The notes under the pieces are model-generated. The model made no database searches. It was given only the letters and a program-made list of their open reading frames with translations, and was not told where the DNA came from. This document shows positions 1 through 7,916 of a stretch of DNA of 24,761 bases, one piece after another. The position numbers and the translations under genes are program-made. The stretch is from an uncultured Lachnospiraceae bacterium. Its GTDB lineage: Bacteria; Bacillota; Clostridia; Lachnospirales; Lachnospiraceae. Location: contig CAKQXY010000049.1 of assembly GCA_934292725.1 (NCBI GenBank), forward strand, positions 1 to 24,761, given 5' to 3'. How positions within the stretch are numbered: position 1 is the first letter of the stretch; the number at the start of each line of letters is the position of its first letter.

Positions 1-502
1 CACACTTACTGCACTTCCAGTATGCTTCATGTCCAGTTTCTGTACAGCCGGCCTCTTTCTTTTCTACCTTTTTAAGGTCATGACCGTTTGCATTTATTTT
101 TAATGGGTTATTGATTTCTATTTTTCCAGCTTCATCTGAAAACAGCTTCGCACATTTCTTGCACCTCCAGTATGCTTCATATCCGATTCCTGTACAGGTC
201 GGCGCTTTCTTTTCTACCTTTTCTAGTTTGTGGCCGTTTGCATTTATCTCTACTGGGTTAATGATTTCATGTGTTCCGGCTTCATCTGAAAACAGCTTCG
301 CACACTTACTGCACTTCCAGTATGCTTCATGTCCAGTTTCTGTACAGCCGGCCTCTTTCTTTTCTACCTTTTTAAGGGCATGACCGTTTGCATTTATTTT
401 TAATGGGTTATTGATTTCAATTTTTCCGGCTTCATCCGAAAACAGCTTCGCACAGTTCTTGCACTTCCAGTATGCTTCATATCCATTTTTTGTACATGTA
501 GG
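1..502 (-). repeat. Tandem 150-bp (50-residue) Cys-rich repeats with a 300-bp higher-order period
   Basis: Four units begin at residues of about 704, 754, 804 and 854 of the LRR protein. Each has the form CTxxGxEAYWxCxxCAKLF, followed by SDEAG, EIxNP, INANGH and KVEKK. Each unit has three cysteines (one plus a CxxC) and an NGH histidine, so a small metal- or disulfide-stabilised fold is possible. At DNA level, bases 1-180 and 301-480 differ at only 6 of 180 positions, while neighbouring 150-bp units differ much more. The array is therefore an A-B-A-B arrangement, and a two-unit block was duplicated recently. The array continues beyond the left edge. Confidence 0.9.
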
Positions 503-2611
503 AGCTTGTGCGGCATGATACAAATTTTCATGCTTATTAAAGTCTTTTTCACCATATTCCATTCCGCATTCTGTGCAAACTGCCTTCTTAGTACAAGTCG
601 CAGTTCCTCCTGTATGATTGCAACTATATTGGCACACGCTGCAAATTCCATTTTCCCAATCGTGCAAAGCATAGCTATCTTGTGCTTGTGGTTCATCTTT
701 TACAGGGCATGCCCCTGCCCCATATGTGCACTGATACCAATGATACGTAGCATTATTCGACCAAACAGTTTCAGGCCAATGCTCATGAAATTTTACATTA
801 TTTAATAGTGCATCGTTGCCACTTCCAATATTCTTATCATTCCATTGTTCAGCGGTTCCAAGATAAATAGCATTTGTTAAACTGTTACACTTTTTAAACG
901 AATCATATTCAATGCTTGTTACACTATTCGGAATCGTTATACTTGTGAGACTACTACAGTCATAAAATGCAAACTTTCCAATACTTATTACACTATTCGG
1001 AATCGTTATACTTGTGAGTCTAATACACTTCTCAAATGCAGATAATCCAATACTTGTCACATTATTTGGAATTGTTATACTTGTTAGACTACTACATCCA
1101 TCAAATGTACCTTCTGCAATACTTGTTATACTATTCGAAATCGTTATACTTGCGAGATTACTACATTCACTAAATGTGTAGACTCCAATATTTGTTACAC
1201 TATTTGGAATCGTTATACTTGTGAGACTACTACAGTAATAAAATGCTAGTTCTCCAATACTTGATATACTATTCGGTAACGTTATGCTAGCCAAACTGCT
1301 ACAGTTATTAAACGCAGTATTTCCAATACTTGATATACTATTTGGCAGCTTTATGCTAGCCAAACTGCTACAGTCATCAAACGCATCCTTTCCAATACTT
1401 GTCACACCATCTTCAATCACCACTGATTCTATTTTATCTTTGTTTGCATACCATGGCGAACCCTTAAATTTCCAATTCGCCATCGCTCCTGTACCGCTTA
1501 TGGTTAGCACACCTTCATCATCCAGTATCCAGGTCAGATTATCCCCGTTATTTCCTTCTGCTCCGCAGGTTCCGCTAGCCACAATATTGCTACTATATAA
1601 TACAATACCATTATCCACACAATCAACCATGACATAGATCTCTGGCAAAATTGCTTCTTCTGACAGAATATAGTGATTGCCATTTTCGTCGGTTTCCGGG
1701 ATAGTTGGTGTGTATATGTAAACTGCACCAGCTGACTCTTCACTGCTGTCAAATTCTGGAAGTGAGCTTTTCTCTGCATCTAATTTCCATGTAATATGTT
1801 CGATAGTCCACTCTTCGCCTTCTTGACTATCTTCTGCACCGTTGCCTTCGCCTGCGCTGTAAGTAATATGTTCCTCTGCCGCATATACTTCCACCGGTGT
1901 AAAAAGACCTTTGATGCTATCTATCAGAGAAGCCACAATACTACTTTCCTCTTCTGTAGTATCAGACTCTAGCTGTTCGGTAGATTCTGTCTCAGATTCT
2001 GATACTGTTGTCTCTGGTACTTGTGTTTGAGGTTCTGATGCCGCTGTTGTTTCAGGTACCTCTGTTTCTGTCATCGGTACTTCCGTTTCAGACTCACTTT
2101 CCAAAGTTTCATTTTCTACTTCTGTCTGTAACTCTACTTCCGTCTGCGACTCTGATTCTATCTCAGTCTGTGACTCAACTTCCGTCTCGTTCCCTGATTC
2201 TGCCTCTGATTCTTCTTCAGTCTGGGATTCTGCCTCTGTTTGAGATTCCAGAACTTTTGAAGTCGTTTCCTCCTCCGCTTCTGTACTAGCTTCCTCTTCA
2301 ACTGCTTCTGTGCTCGATTCCTCTTCATCTGCTTCTGTACTTGGTTCCCCTTCAACCTGACGAATCACTTTTACCTTTAATGTATCAGGAAAGTTGATTT
2401 CGCTCTCTTCTGCACCGATTGACAGCGCTTGATACGCAATCTCTTCGTTCAACTCATAAAATGAAGTAACCATATAAGTTGGATGCATGTTCTCTGTCTG
2501 AACCTCTTCTGCATGCAGCATCATTGGAAGATTGCATGTAGAACCTGCCATAATGCATGACATACCAATCGACACCATTTGCTTTATTTTATTCAAACTT
2601 CTCTTCTTCAT
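1..2611 (-). CDS. Secreted BspA-type leucine-rich-repeat protein with Cys-rich repeats (3' end outside window)
   Basis: An open frame runs without a stop from ATG 2611 to the left edge: 870 codons, C-terminus missing. A ribosome binding site AGAGAGG (2620-2626) lies 8 nt upstream. Residues 1-33 look like a signal peptide (basic MKKRSLNKIK, hydrophobic core, likely cleavage after LHA). Residues about 89-222 are a Ser/Glu/Thr-rich low-complexity stretch. Residues about 395-580 hold eight 23-residue repeats of the type F-x-x-C-S-S-L-x-S-I-x-I-P-N-S-V-x-S-I-G, the LRR_5/BspA pattern. From about residue 704 there are 50-residue repeats, each with a CxxC, and the last is cut by the window edge. BspA-type proteins are surface proteins, often involved in adhesion. 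The anchor (LPxTG, SLH or other) would be in the missing part. It has its own promoter and is separated from the upstream operon by a terminator. The function is not known; surface location is an inference from the signal peptide. Confidence 0.9.
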   Translation of the reverse strand, partial: MKKRSLNKIKQMVSIGMSCIMAGSTCNLPMMLHAEEVQTENMHPTYMVTSFYELNEEIAYQALSIGAEESEINFPDTLKVKVIRQVEGEPSTEADEEESSTEAVEEEASTEAEEETTSKVLESQTEAESQTEEESEAESGNETEVESQTEIESESQTEVELQTEVENETLESESETEVPMTETEVPETTAASEPQTQVPETTVSESETESTEQLESDTTEEESSIVASLIDSIKGLFTPVEVYAAEEHITYSAGEGNGAEDSQEGEEWTIEHITWKLDAEKSSLPEFDSSEESAGAVYIYTPTIPETDENGNHYILSEEAILPEIYVMVDCVDNGIVLYSSNIVASGTCGAEGNNGDNLTWILDDEGVLTISGTGAMANWKFKGSPWYANKDKIESVVIEDGVTSIGKDAFDDCSSLASIKLPNSISSIGNTAFNNCSSLASITLPNSISSIGELAFYYCSSLTSITIPNSVTNIGVYTFSECSNLASITISNSITSIAEGTFDGCSSLTSITIPNNVTSIGLSAFEKCIRLTSITIPNSVISIGKFAFYDCSSLTSITIPNSVTSIEYDSFKKCNSLTNAIYLGTAEQWNDKNIGSGNDALLNNVKFHEHWPETVWSNNATYHWYQCTYGAGACPVKDEPQAQDSYALHDWENGICSVCQYSCNHTGGTATCTKKAVCTECGMEYGEKDFNKHENLYHAAQAPTCTKNGYEAYWKCKNCAKLFSDEAGKIEINNPLKINANGHALKKVEKKEAGCTETGHEAYWKCSKCAKLFSDEAGTHEIINPVEINANGHKLEKVEKKAPTCTGIGYEAYWRCKKCAKLFSDEAGKIEINNPLKINANGHDLKKVEKKEAGCTETGHEAYWKCSKC
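872..1429 (-). repeat. Eight 69-bp (23-residue) BspA-type leucine-rich repeats
   Basis: Each unit codes for a 23-residue repeat containing FxxCSSLxSI followed by xIPNSVxSIG. The eight cores read FDDCSSLAS, FNNCSSLAS, FYYCSSLTS, FSECSNLAS, FDGCSSLTS, FEKCIRLTS, FYDCSSLTS and FKKCNSLTN. The DNA repeats are visible as recurring gttatacttgtgag/actactac motifs on the plus strand. The repeats lie between a non-repetitive segment (residues about 240-395) and the Cys-rich array. Confidence 0.92.
1946..2347 (-). repeat. Low-complexity Ser/Glu/Thr-rich coding segment
   Basis: This segment codes for residues about 89-222 of the LRR protein. It is built from degenerate STEAxEEE, ESQTE and ESETE motifs and then a PETT/VPET portion. 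It is highly acidic and lacks hydrophobic residues, so it is probably a disordered spacer between the signal peptide and the folded region. Degenerate short repeats of this kind often vary in length between strains; variation here has not been shown. Confidence 0.85.
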
Positions 2612-2691
2612 ACACAATACCTCTCTTTTTTTTGAATTTTCTTAATACTATTCTTATATCATTTCGCTTTCTTTTCATCTTCTTTAATATA

Positions 2692-2720
2692 ATTATAGCA
2701 CAAACAACCGTACTGCATAA
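2692..2720 (-). promoter_or_regulatory. Candidate extended -10 promoter of the LRR-protein gene
   Basis: On the minus strand TGC-TATAAT (-10 at 2692-2697, TG at 2699-2700) is a perfect extended -10. A weak TTATGC (2715-2720) sits at 17-bp spacing as the -35. Transcription would start near 2685, giving a leader of about 75 nt. The element begins just after the terminator of the upstream operon, which supports an independent transcript for the LRR gene. Confidence 0.6.
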
Positions 2721-2735
2721 CCGCCATTTCGGCAC

Positions 2736-2775
2736 AAAAAAGGCGGAACCGCACAGCACTCTATGCGATTCCGCC
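2736..2775 (-). terminator. Intrinsic terminator of the amidohydrolase-TldD/E-aminotransferase operon
   Basis: The minus strand has a 12-bp stem, GGCGGAATCGCA paired with TGCGGTTCCGCC (one A-C mismatch), a 10-nt loop, and a run of six T directly after the stem (A-run at 2736-2741 on the plus strand). It lies about 160 nt downstream of the aminotransferase stop. On the plus strand the stem is also followed by a short T-run (2780-2785) after AAAC, so weak bidirectional activity is possible. Confidence 0.88.
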
Positions 2776-2937
2776 AAACTTTTTTCTTTGATTTTTAAGC
2801 CTCAAAATCATGAAAATAGGGTTAAATGTCAATTAATACTATTAAAATAATGATTAAACGTCATGTTTTTCACTTTTAATGGCTTATTTTACTTATATTG
2901 TTTCTTTTGTGTATAAATTCTTATTTTCCTATTATGC

Positions 2938-4125
2938 CTATTTTTCTTTTCCAAGTTTGGAAAAAGCCTCTCCTATTGATTCGAGTGTCTTGATCAAGCA
3001 TTTTCTTGGTGTTGCCATGCACACGCGCGTGAACAGTGGACTGTCGTAATCGCTTCCCTCACCGAGGCACACATGTGCTTTTTTAACTAGAAATTCGTTT
3101 AATTCGTCACCACTTGAAAAATATGCTGACCAGTCGATCCACAAGATATAGGCGCCTTCGCCGCCGCACACTCTTGCTTTTGGCAGGTGTTTTGCAAAAT
3201 AGTCGCGAAGCACACACATATTTTCCCAGACATACGCATTTGACGCATCGACCCATGCCTTGCCATCTTTGGTATAAGCAGAGAGCACACACTCATACAC
3301 ACACGGATCGAGACTTCCGTAGTGGTCACGGGTACGTCTATCGGTGAAGCGCGCGCGAAGCTCATCATCTGCGATTATAATATTTGCATGGTTTACTCCT
3401 GTAAAGCCAAATGATTTTCCCAGTCCTGTCGCGACAATCGCATGTGACTTTGCACCTTTAATATCAAGGTAGCACGGACATGTCAGTCCCTGATAGCAGT
3501 TATCTGCAAAAATCTCATCCGAGTAAACAATAACACCATAGCGATTTGCTAACTCTGCCAGACGCACCAGATCTTTTTCTTTCCAGATCTGGCCAATCGG
3601 GTTATGAGGATTGCAAAGCACAAACAGCTTATTATTTGGATTTGCCATAGCTGACTTGATTGCATCAAAATCCATTTGATAACTGCCATTCACACTGTCG
3701 TATATAAGCTGACATTCCACTGTTCTTTTGTTGAGGCGATCAGCCGCCTGACGATAGCGATTATAAACAGGTGTTGTCACTATTATACCATCATCAGGAT
3801 CCGTACATACAAGACGAATCGTGGTTGCAAGCGAATAAATAGTTCCGAGCGTTGTAACGATCCACTCTGGCTTAATTTGTATTTTTCGGCTCATCTGCAT
3901 CCATTTTGTTACTGCACTTTTGTAAGCTTCATCCGGCAGTGTAAATCCGTATAGTCCGTTCTTTGCAAAGCGAATGACTGCCTCCTCGATGACAGGCGCA
4001 CTTTTAAAATCTGGCTCTGCACCGTCCAGACTGATATTTCCTGCTTTGACGACTTCTGGCGGCGTCATCATCAGCTTTAAATTTGCGCCAGAGCGCTCCA
4101 CAAGTGTTTCAAAATCAAATTCCAT
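2938..4125 (-). CDS. MalY/PatB-type PLP-dependent C-S lyase or aminotransferase (fold type I)
   Basis: This 395-residue protein is of normal length for the class I/II aminotransferase superfamily and resembles the MalY/PatB cystathionine beta-lyase branch. Visible motifs are CNPHNPIG (N172, contacts the cofactor), YSDEIF (D203, pairs with the pyridine nitrogen), TGLGKSFGFTG (K237, the likely Schiff-base lysine) and RVCMATPR (R374, the likely substrate-carboxylate arginine). MalY-type enzymes cleave C-S bonds of cystathionine, cysteine or related thioethers to give pyruvate and ammonia; simple transamination cannot be excluded. The start ATG overlaps the TAA stop of the OCD-family gene by one base (TAATG), so the two are probably translationally coupled and may act in one pathway. 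It is the last gene of the operon, which ends at the terminator at 2736-2775. Substrate unknown. Confidence 0.9.
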   Translation of the reverse strand: MEFDFETLVERSGANLKLMMTPPEVVKAGNISLDGAEPDFKSAPVIEEAVIRFAKNGLYGFTLPDEAYKSAVTKWMQMSRKIQIKPEWIVTTLGTIYSLATTIRLVCTDPDDGIIVTTPVYNRYRQAADRLNKRTVECQLIYDSVNGSYQMDFDAIKSAMANPNNKLFVLCNPHNPIGQIWKEKDLVRLAELANRYGVIVYSDEIFADNCYQGLTCPCYLDIKGAKSHAIVATGLGKSFGFTGVNHANIIIADDELRARFTDRRTRDHYGSLDPCVYECVLSAYTKDGKAWVDASNAYVWENMCVLRDYFAKHLPKARVCGGEGAYILWIDWSAYFSSGDELNEFLVKKAHVCLGEGSDYDSPLFTRVCMATPRKCLIKTLESIGEAFSKLGKEK

Positions 4126-5066
4126 TACAAAGCTGCCCTTTCGTACACATATTTTGCGCTTGCCACATCCTCAATAGCAAGACCTAGTGCATCAAAGATG
4201 GTAATTTCGTCATCGGCTGTTCTGCCTGGTGCTTTGCCTAAAAGCACCTCTCCGATGGAGCCAACAATATGATCTTCTTTAATCAGCCCTTCTTTAAGCG
4301 GAATTAGATATTCGCCGCTCTCGCGCTTTGCTGCTTCTGTCTGATCGGAATAAAGACGCGCTGCTGCTACCAGATCAGAGGAAACCTCTCTTGTAGTTGG
4401 TGTAAAGGTACCCACTGCATTGATATGAGTTCCCGGCTTGACCATTTCCTTTGTCAGAAGCGGCTCTTTTGACGGTGTTACGGTGCAAATGATATCTGCA
4501 TCTTTGACTGCTTCCTTTACGGTACTGCATACAGTAACTGGAATCTTGTACTTTTCCTGCATATCTTTTGCAAAACGCTCTGCTGCCTGCGGGAACAGAT
4601 CGTAGACTGTTACAGAAGTAATATCACGAATCTCACGGATCGCAGCCAGATGAGAGCGCGCCTGTGCTCCGGCTCCAATCAGTGCCAATTTGTGTGAATC
4701 CTTTCTGGCTAACAAATCTGTTGCTGCTGCACTGACGGCTCCAGTACGAATCTCGGTAATGCTTCCAGCCTCTATCATACCTGCTACAGTGCTGTGCGCT
4801 GATTCAAACAGCATCACGTAACCTATATGAGACGGATATTTTGTTCCCATATTCGGTGCAAATGCAGAGATCACCTTTGCACCAAAATAGTCACCTACAT
4901 ATGCCGGCATGAAACCAAATTTTGCTGTATTCGGCATAACTGTGATCAGACGTGCCGGCTGAGCATACTCGCCGCTTTCAAGACCTTTTAATGCCTCTGC
5001 CATTAATTGAATGCAGTCCTTTGGCTGCAGAAGCTTTCTTACTTCTTCCTGCTCGATAATCTTCAT
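4125..5066 (-). CDS. Ornithine cyclodeaminase / mu-crystallin family enzyme
   Basis: This 313-residue protein matches the usual length of the OCD/mu-crystallin family. R39 (QPARL), K64 (GAKVIS) and R107 (EIRTGA) occupy the positions of the family's substrate-binding residues. LIGAGAQARSH (129-139) is the Rossmann dinucleotide loop. D231, in REVSSD, aligns by eye with the catalytic Asp of Pseudomonas ornithine cyclodeaminase. FDALGLAIEDVA near the C-terminus is also typical. Members include ornithine cyclodeaminase, alanine dehydrogenase, ketimine reductase (mu-crystallin) and SbnB-type enzymes, and sequence alone does not say which activity applies. A weak ribosome binding site (GCAGGT) lies about 11 nt upstream. 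It is 41 nt downstream of tldE and overlaps the PLP enzyme by one base, suggesting a shared amino-acid or imine intermediate. Confidence 0.9.
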   Translation of the reverse strand: MKIIEQEEVRKLLQPKDCIQLMAEALKGLESGEYAQPARLITVMPNTAKFGFMPAYVGDYFGAKVISAFAPNMGTKYPSHIGYVMLFESAHSTVAGMIEAGSITEIRTGAVSAAATDLLARKDSHKLALIGAGAQARSHLAAIREIRDITSVTVYDLFPQAAERFAKDMQEKYKIPVTVCSTVKEAVKDADIICTVTPSKEPLLTKEMVKPGTHINAVGTFTPTTREVSSDLVAAARLYSDQTEAAKRESGEYLIPLKEGLIKEDHIVGSIGEVLLGKAPGRTADDEITIFDALGLAIEDVASAKYVYERAAL

Positions 5067-5107
5067 ATATATTAAAACCTGCCTTTCTGATTTTCCTAAC
5101 CTTTTTA

Positions 5108-6478
5108 TCAGCCGCTAATTTTCAGTGATTTTACAAGCATCGCCGGACCAGACACAGTATAACTGTCATACATGACAAGCGGATTTATAACTCGGTCACT
5201 TCCGACTTGCTCTACTCTGGCAAACAGCTCTGCCACATTTCCTGTCATCGTCAGTCCTTCCATGATGCCAACTGGCTTTCCTTCCTTAATGCGCACTGCC
5301 TTGCATGGGAATGAGAAATCACCAGATACGACATTTAATGCATGGAACTGGTCATAATTTTCAAACACATACACACCATCATCACAATCATGAATCAGTT
5401 GTTCTAAGCTTGCTGTTCCTGACTCGATAGTAAAGTTTTTCGGCATGATTGCCATATCGGTATGAATATTTCCGCTTAAAAGTGTCTTTCGGCCTGCATT
5501 TCCTGTAGAACGAACCCCGGCAGCTGCTGCACTTGAAAGATTATGCATCCAGCCCTTTAACACGCCATTTTCAACAAGTGTTAAGTCACGGCTTGGCACA
5601 CCCTCGCAGTCCATTTTCCATGAAAAGCCACACTGTACGCTGTTCTTTGAATCAGCGCCGCCCTTGTAATCACGTATCGTAATGCAGTCTGAAAAGATCT
5701 TTTTGTTTTCCTTTCCAGCAAGTGGTGTCGCACCGCTTCTGGCACGCTTTGCGGTAAACATCTGCCACGCTGTAATCAAAATGTTATTTACTGCCTGTGA
5801 TGAAAGCACAGCGCGGTACACACCAGGCTCAGCCAAAATTGTCGGCACATCTAAGAATCGGCGATTTGAAAATTCATGAATAAAAGGCTCTGGTGACAGC
5901 TCATCAAGCGTGAGTGCACACGCATAGCCCTCATATCCATCTGCTGCTGCCTCTGCCGCAAAGCGACAAACTGAAGCTGTTTCTTCTATATTATTGGTGT
6001 TCACAATGCCCATAGTAAGGATTGTCTGAGAAAGATTAAGACGTACTTTACACCCAAAGCTTTCCTCTAACTGTCCGGCAAGTGTTTTTGCCTTATTCTT
6101 TAAGGTTTCGATAGAGACAAGTGTTTTTGTCTGCTCATAATTTGAATCCTTTGCCTCATCCATTTCCCAGTAATCTGCTGCCGCCATCGGCTCTGCCTTT
6201 TTGGCAGCAGAAGCCTCACTATTTGTCAGTGCCTGTGCAATCACATCACTTGCGTTTGCATCCAGCTTTTGCGTATAAACCATACCTGTCTTTTGACCTG
6301 ATGCACGCACAAAGAGCTCCGTCTGTTCGCTGCAGCTCATCGGACCAGTCTGTGAACCTGTTATCTCAACAGAAAGCTTTTCCTGCTTTTCTGCCTCGGC
6401 CTCAGCTGCCAGACATCCACTAGGAAGAAACTGCATAGCCGCCTTATATGCTTTTAGTTCTCTCATACATTCTTTCAT
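5108..6478 (-). CDS. tldE: TldE/PmbA-family subunit of the TldD-TldE metallopeptidase
   Basis: This 456-residue protein is close in length to E. coli PmbA/TldE (about 450). The C-terminal half shows family signatures: DCEGVPSRD, STGNAGRKTL, VVSGDFSFPCKAVRIKEGK and LTMTGNVAELF. Like other TldE proteins it lacks the HExxxH zinc motif, which the partner TldD supplies. The TldD-TldE heterodimer degrades short or unfolded peptides threaded into an internal cavity and is known from microcin B17 maturation and CcdA degradation. The start ATG is preceded by GAGGAAAGG at 7-nt spacing. It lies 39 nt downstream of tldD in the same operon. The N-terminal 100 residues diverge more and are rich in Ala and Glu, but no break is visible. 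Confidence 0.93.
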   Translation of the reverse strand: MKECMRELKAYKAAMQFLPSGCLAAEAEAEKQEKLSVEITGSQTGPMSCSEQTELFVRASGQKTGMVYTQKLDANASDVIAQALTNSEASAAKKAEPMAAADYWEMDEAKDSNYEQTKTLVSIETLKNKAKTLAGQLEESFGCKVRLNLSQTILTMGIVNTNNIEETASVCRFAAEAAADGYEGYACALTLDELSPEPFIHEFSNRRFLDVPTILAEPGVYRAVLSSQAVNNILITAWQMFTAKRARSGATPLAGKENKKIFSDCITIRDYKGGADSKNSVQCGFSWKMDCEGVPSRDLTLVENGVLKGWMHNLSSAAAAGVRSTGNAGRKTLLSGNIHTDMAIMPKNFTIESGTASLEQLIHDCDDGVYVFENYDQFHALNVVSGDFSFPCKAVRIKEGKPVGIMEGLTMTGNVAELFARVEQVGSDRVINPLVMYDSYTVSGPAMLVKSLKISG

Positions 6479-6517
6479 ATGTTTGCCTTTCCTCGTTATA
6501 TGCTCTTTAACTCAAAA

Positions 6518-7900
6518 TCACCCAATCGCCATATGGGAAATGCGCACCATTGGCTGCGGTGTTGTCGTTGGAATCAGACCTGAGCTTGCACCGCAGAAGC
6601 CGCCTTTTTCATATTTCATCTTTTTTCCAACGCGGTCAATGCGCTTAATCACATCAATTCCATTTCCCGTCAGCATAATGTTTTTTACCTGATGATCACG
6701 GTCGATCTGGCCATTTTTAATCCAGAAGCCTTCTTTTACTTCAAGCGAAAACTGCATACCGCCGAAGCCTCCTCCGATGCTCTCAACATACAGGCCATTG
6801 TCCACACTGCGCACAATCTCATCCTCATCATCGCTGCCCTCTGCCAGACATGTATTCGTCATTCTTGATACTGGCGCATATGTATAATTTTGTCTTCTTC
6901 CGCTTCCTGTACTTTCCATTCCAAGAACCTTTCCGTAATAGCGGTCACACATGTATGATTTTAAAACACCATTTTCAATTAAAACATTTCGCTGCATCGG
7001 ATGACCCTCATCATCAATCGCAGCAGAACCATACTGACCTGGCAGCGTTCCGTCATCTACAAGTGTAACCTTATCACTTGCTACCTTTTCTCCGATCTTA
7101 TCCACAAATGCACTTGAACGATGGGCAATCGCAATGGCCTCAAGTGAGTGGCCGCAGCTCTCATGCCACAGCGTTCCGCAGCCGCCTGCCGCCAGCACAA
7201 CTGGAACGGTGCATGGTGAAATGCTTCCAGCCGTGCGAATGCGATCAGCTCGCTTTACCATATCCTTCGCAAAGCTCGTATAAGAAAGCTCGTCATCATA
7301 AGCCTCAAAGCCGGAAGCCTTTGTATAATCGTCCCATGTGCCATATGCACTGTCACCATCTGCGACAACTGCCTGCATGCGCATTCTCGTTGTGACTCGG
7401 CGGTCTGTCGTGTAAAGTCCCTCTGTATTGGCAATCAATACACGCTGATCCGTATCAAAATAGTTTACATTTAATGAACGCACATTGATGCCTGCACTTC
7501 TTGCGGCTTTGTCTGCCTGCAAAAGTACATTGATTTTTTCCTGATTGCTAATCTGTGACGGATACTTCACAACAGGGCAGGGATTATGGTAGGACTTCTC
7601 TGTTAAAACAATTCCAGCGGCAGCTGCTCTAGCTTTTATCTCAAGCATTTCTGCACCCTTTTTAACTAAATCAAGAAGTGCTTCCTTTGTCACCTGATTT
7701 GTATAAAGATAGACATTTGAAAGCCCTTGTATAAGATAGAGACCTGCTCCGCATATGCGAAGACTCTTCACGCCTTGGATCACAGTTTCTATGCAGGGAA
7801 TATTCGTCTCCTCTCTGTCTTCAAAAAACAGCTCGGCAAACTCGATTCCAAGCGCCTTTGCAGACTCTAATACTTGTCTGATCTCGTCCTTTTGAATCAT
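6518..7900 (-). CDS. tldD: TldD-family zinc metallopeptidase, catalytic subunit
   Basis: The catalytic motif is LWHESCGHSLE, that is HExxxH with H246, E247 and H251; C436 in KGGFCGASSG is the expected third zinc ligand. Other TldD signatures are VDDGTLPGQYGS (281-292), DEGHPMQRNVLIENGVLKSY (297-316) and GGGFGGMQFSLEVKEGF. The length of 460 residues is slightly below the 480 of E. coli TldD. The chosen start is ATG 7900, with GGGAG at 6-nt spacing; the GTG directly before it (7903) is too close to that site. It lies 16 nt downstream of the amidohydrolase and is followed by tldE, so the obligate pair is complete. Inferred role: intracellular degradation of imported or partly cleaved peptides. 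Confidence 0.95.
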   Translation of the reverse strand: MIQKDEIRQVLESAKALGIEFAELFFEDREETNIPCIETVIQGVKSLRICGAGLYLIQGLSNVYLYTNQVTKEALLDLVKKGAEMLEIKARAAAAGIVLTEKSYHNPCPVVKYPSQISNQEKINVLLQADKAARSAGINVRSLNVNYFDTDQRVLIANTEGLYTTDRRVTTRMRMQAVVADGDSAYGTWDDYTKASGFEAYDDELSYTSFAKDMVKRADRIRTAGSISPCTVPVVLAAGGCGTLWHESCGHSLEAIAIAHRSSAFVDKIGEKVASDKVTLVDDGTLPGQYGSAAIDDEGHPMQRNVLIENGVLKSYMCDRYYGKVLGMESTGSGRRQNYTYAPVSRMTNTCLAEGSDDEDEIVRSVDNGLYVESIGGGFGGMQFSLEVKEGFWIKNGQIDRDHQVKNIMLTGNGIDVIKRIDRVGKKMKYEKGGFCGASSGLIPTTTPQPMVRISHMAIG

Positions 7901-7916
7901 CACTTTCTCCCTTCTT

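Larger units (their letters stand above)
2612..2937. other. Intergenic region holding terminator and promoter, otherwise A/T-rich
   Basis: This 326-base gap contains the operon terminator (2736-2775) and the LRR-gene promoter (2692-2720). The part from 2786 to 2937 is the 3' untranslated tail of the aminotransferase message. It is strongly A/T-rich, and I see no gene, RNA motif or convincing repeat in it. Short open frames crossing this gap lack ribosome binding sites. Confidence 0.7.

Noticed and set aside
1..510. CRISPR-like appearance of regularly spaced near-identical sequence
   Set aside because: The period is 150 bp and the whole sequence is one open coding frame with conserved protein motifs; there are no short repeat/variable spacer units.
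111..805. Plus- and minus-strand short open frames within the left 800 bases
   Set aside because: They lie in other frames of the repeat-containing LRR gene, repeat because the DNA repeats, and have no ribosome binding sites.
2557..2850. Open frame on the plus strand across the intergenic gap
   Set aside because: It crosses the terminator and promoter of minus-strand genes, has no ribosome binding site and gives a low-complexity hydrophobic product.
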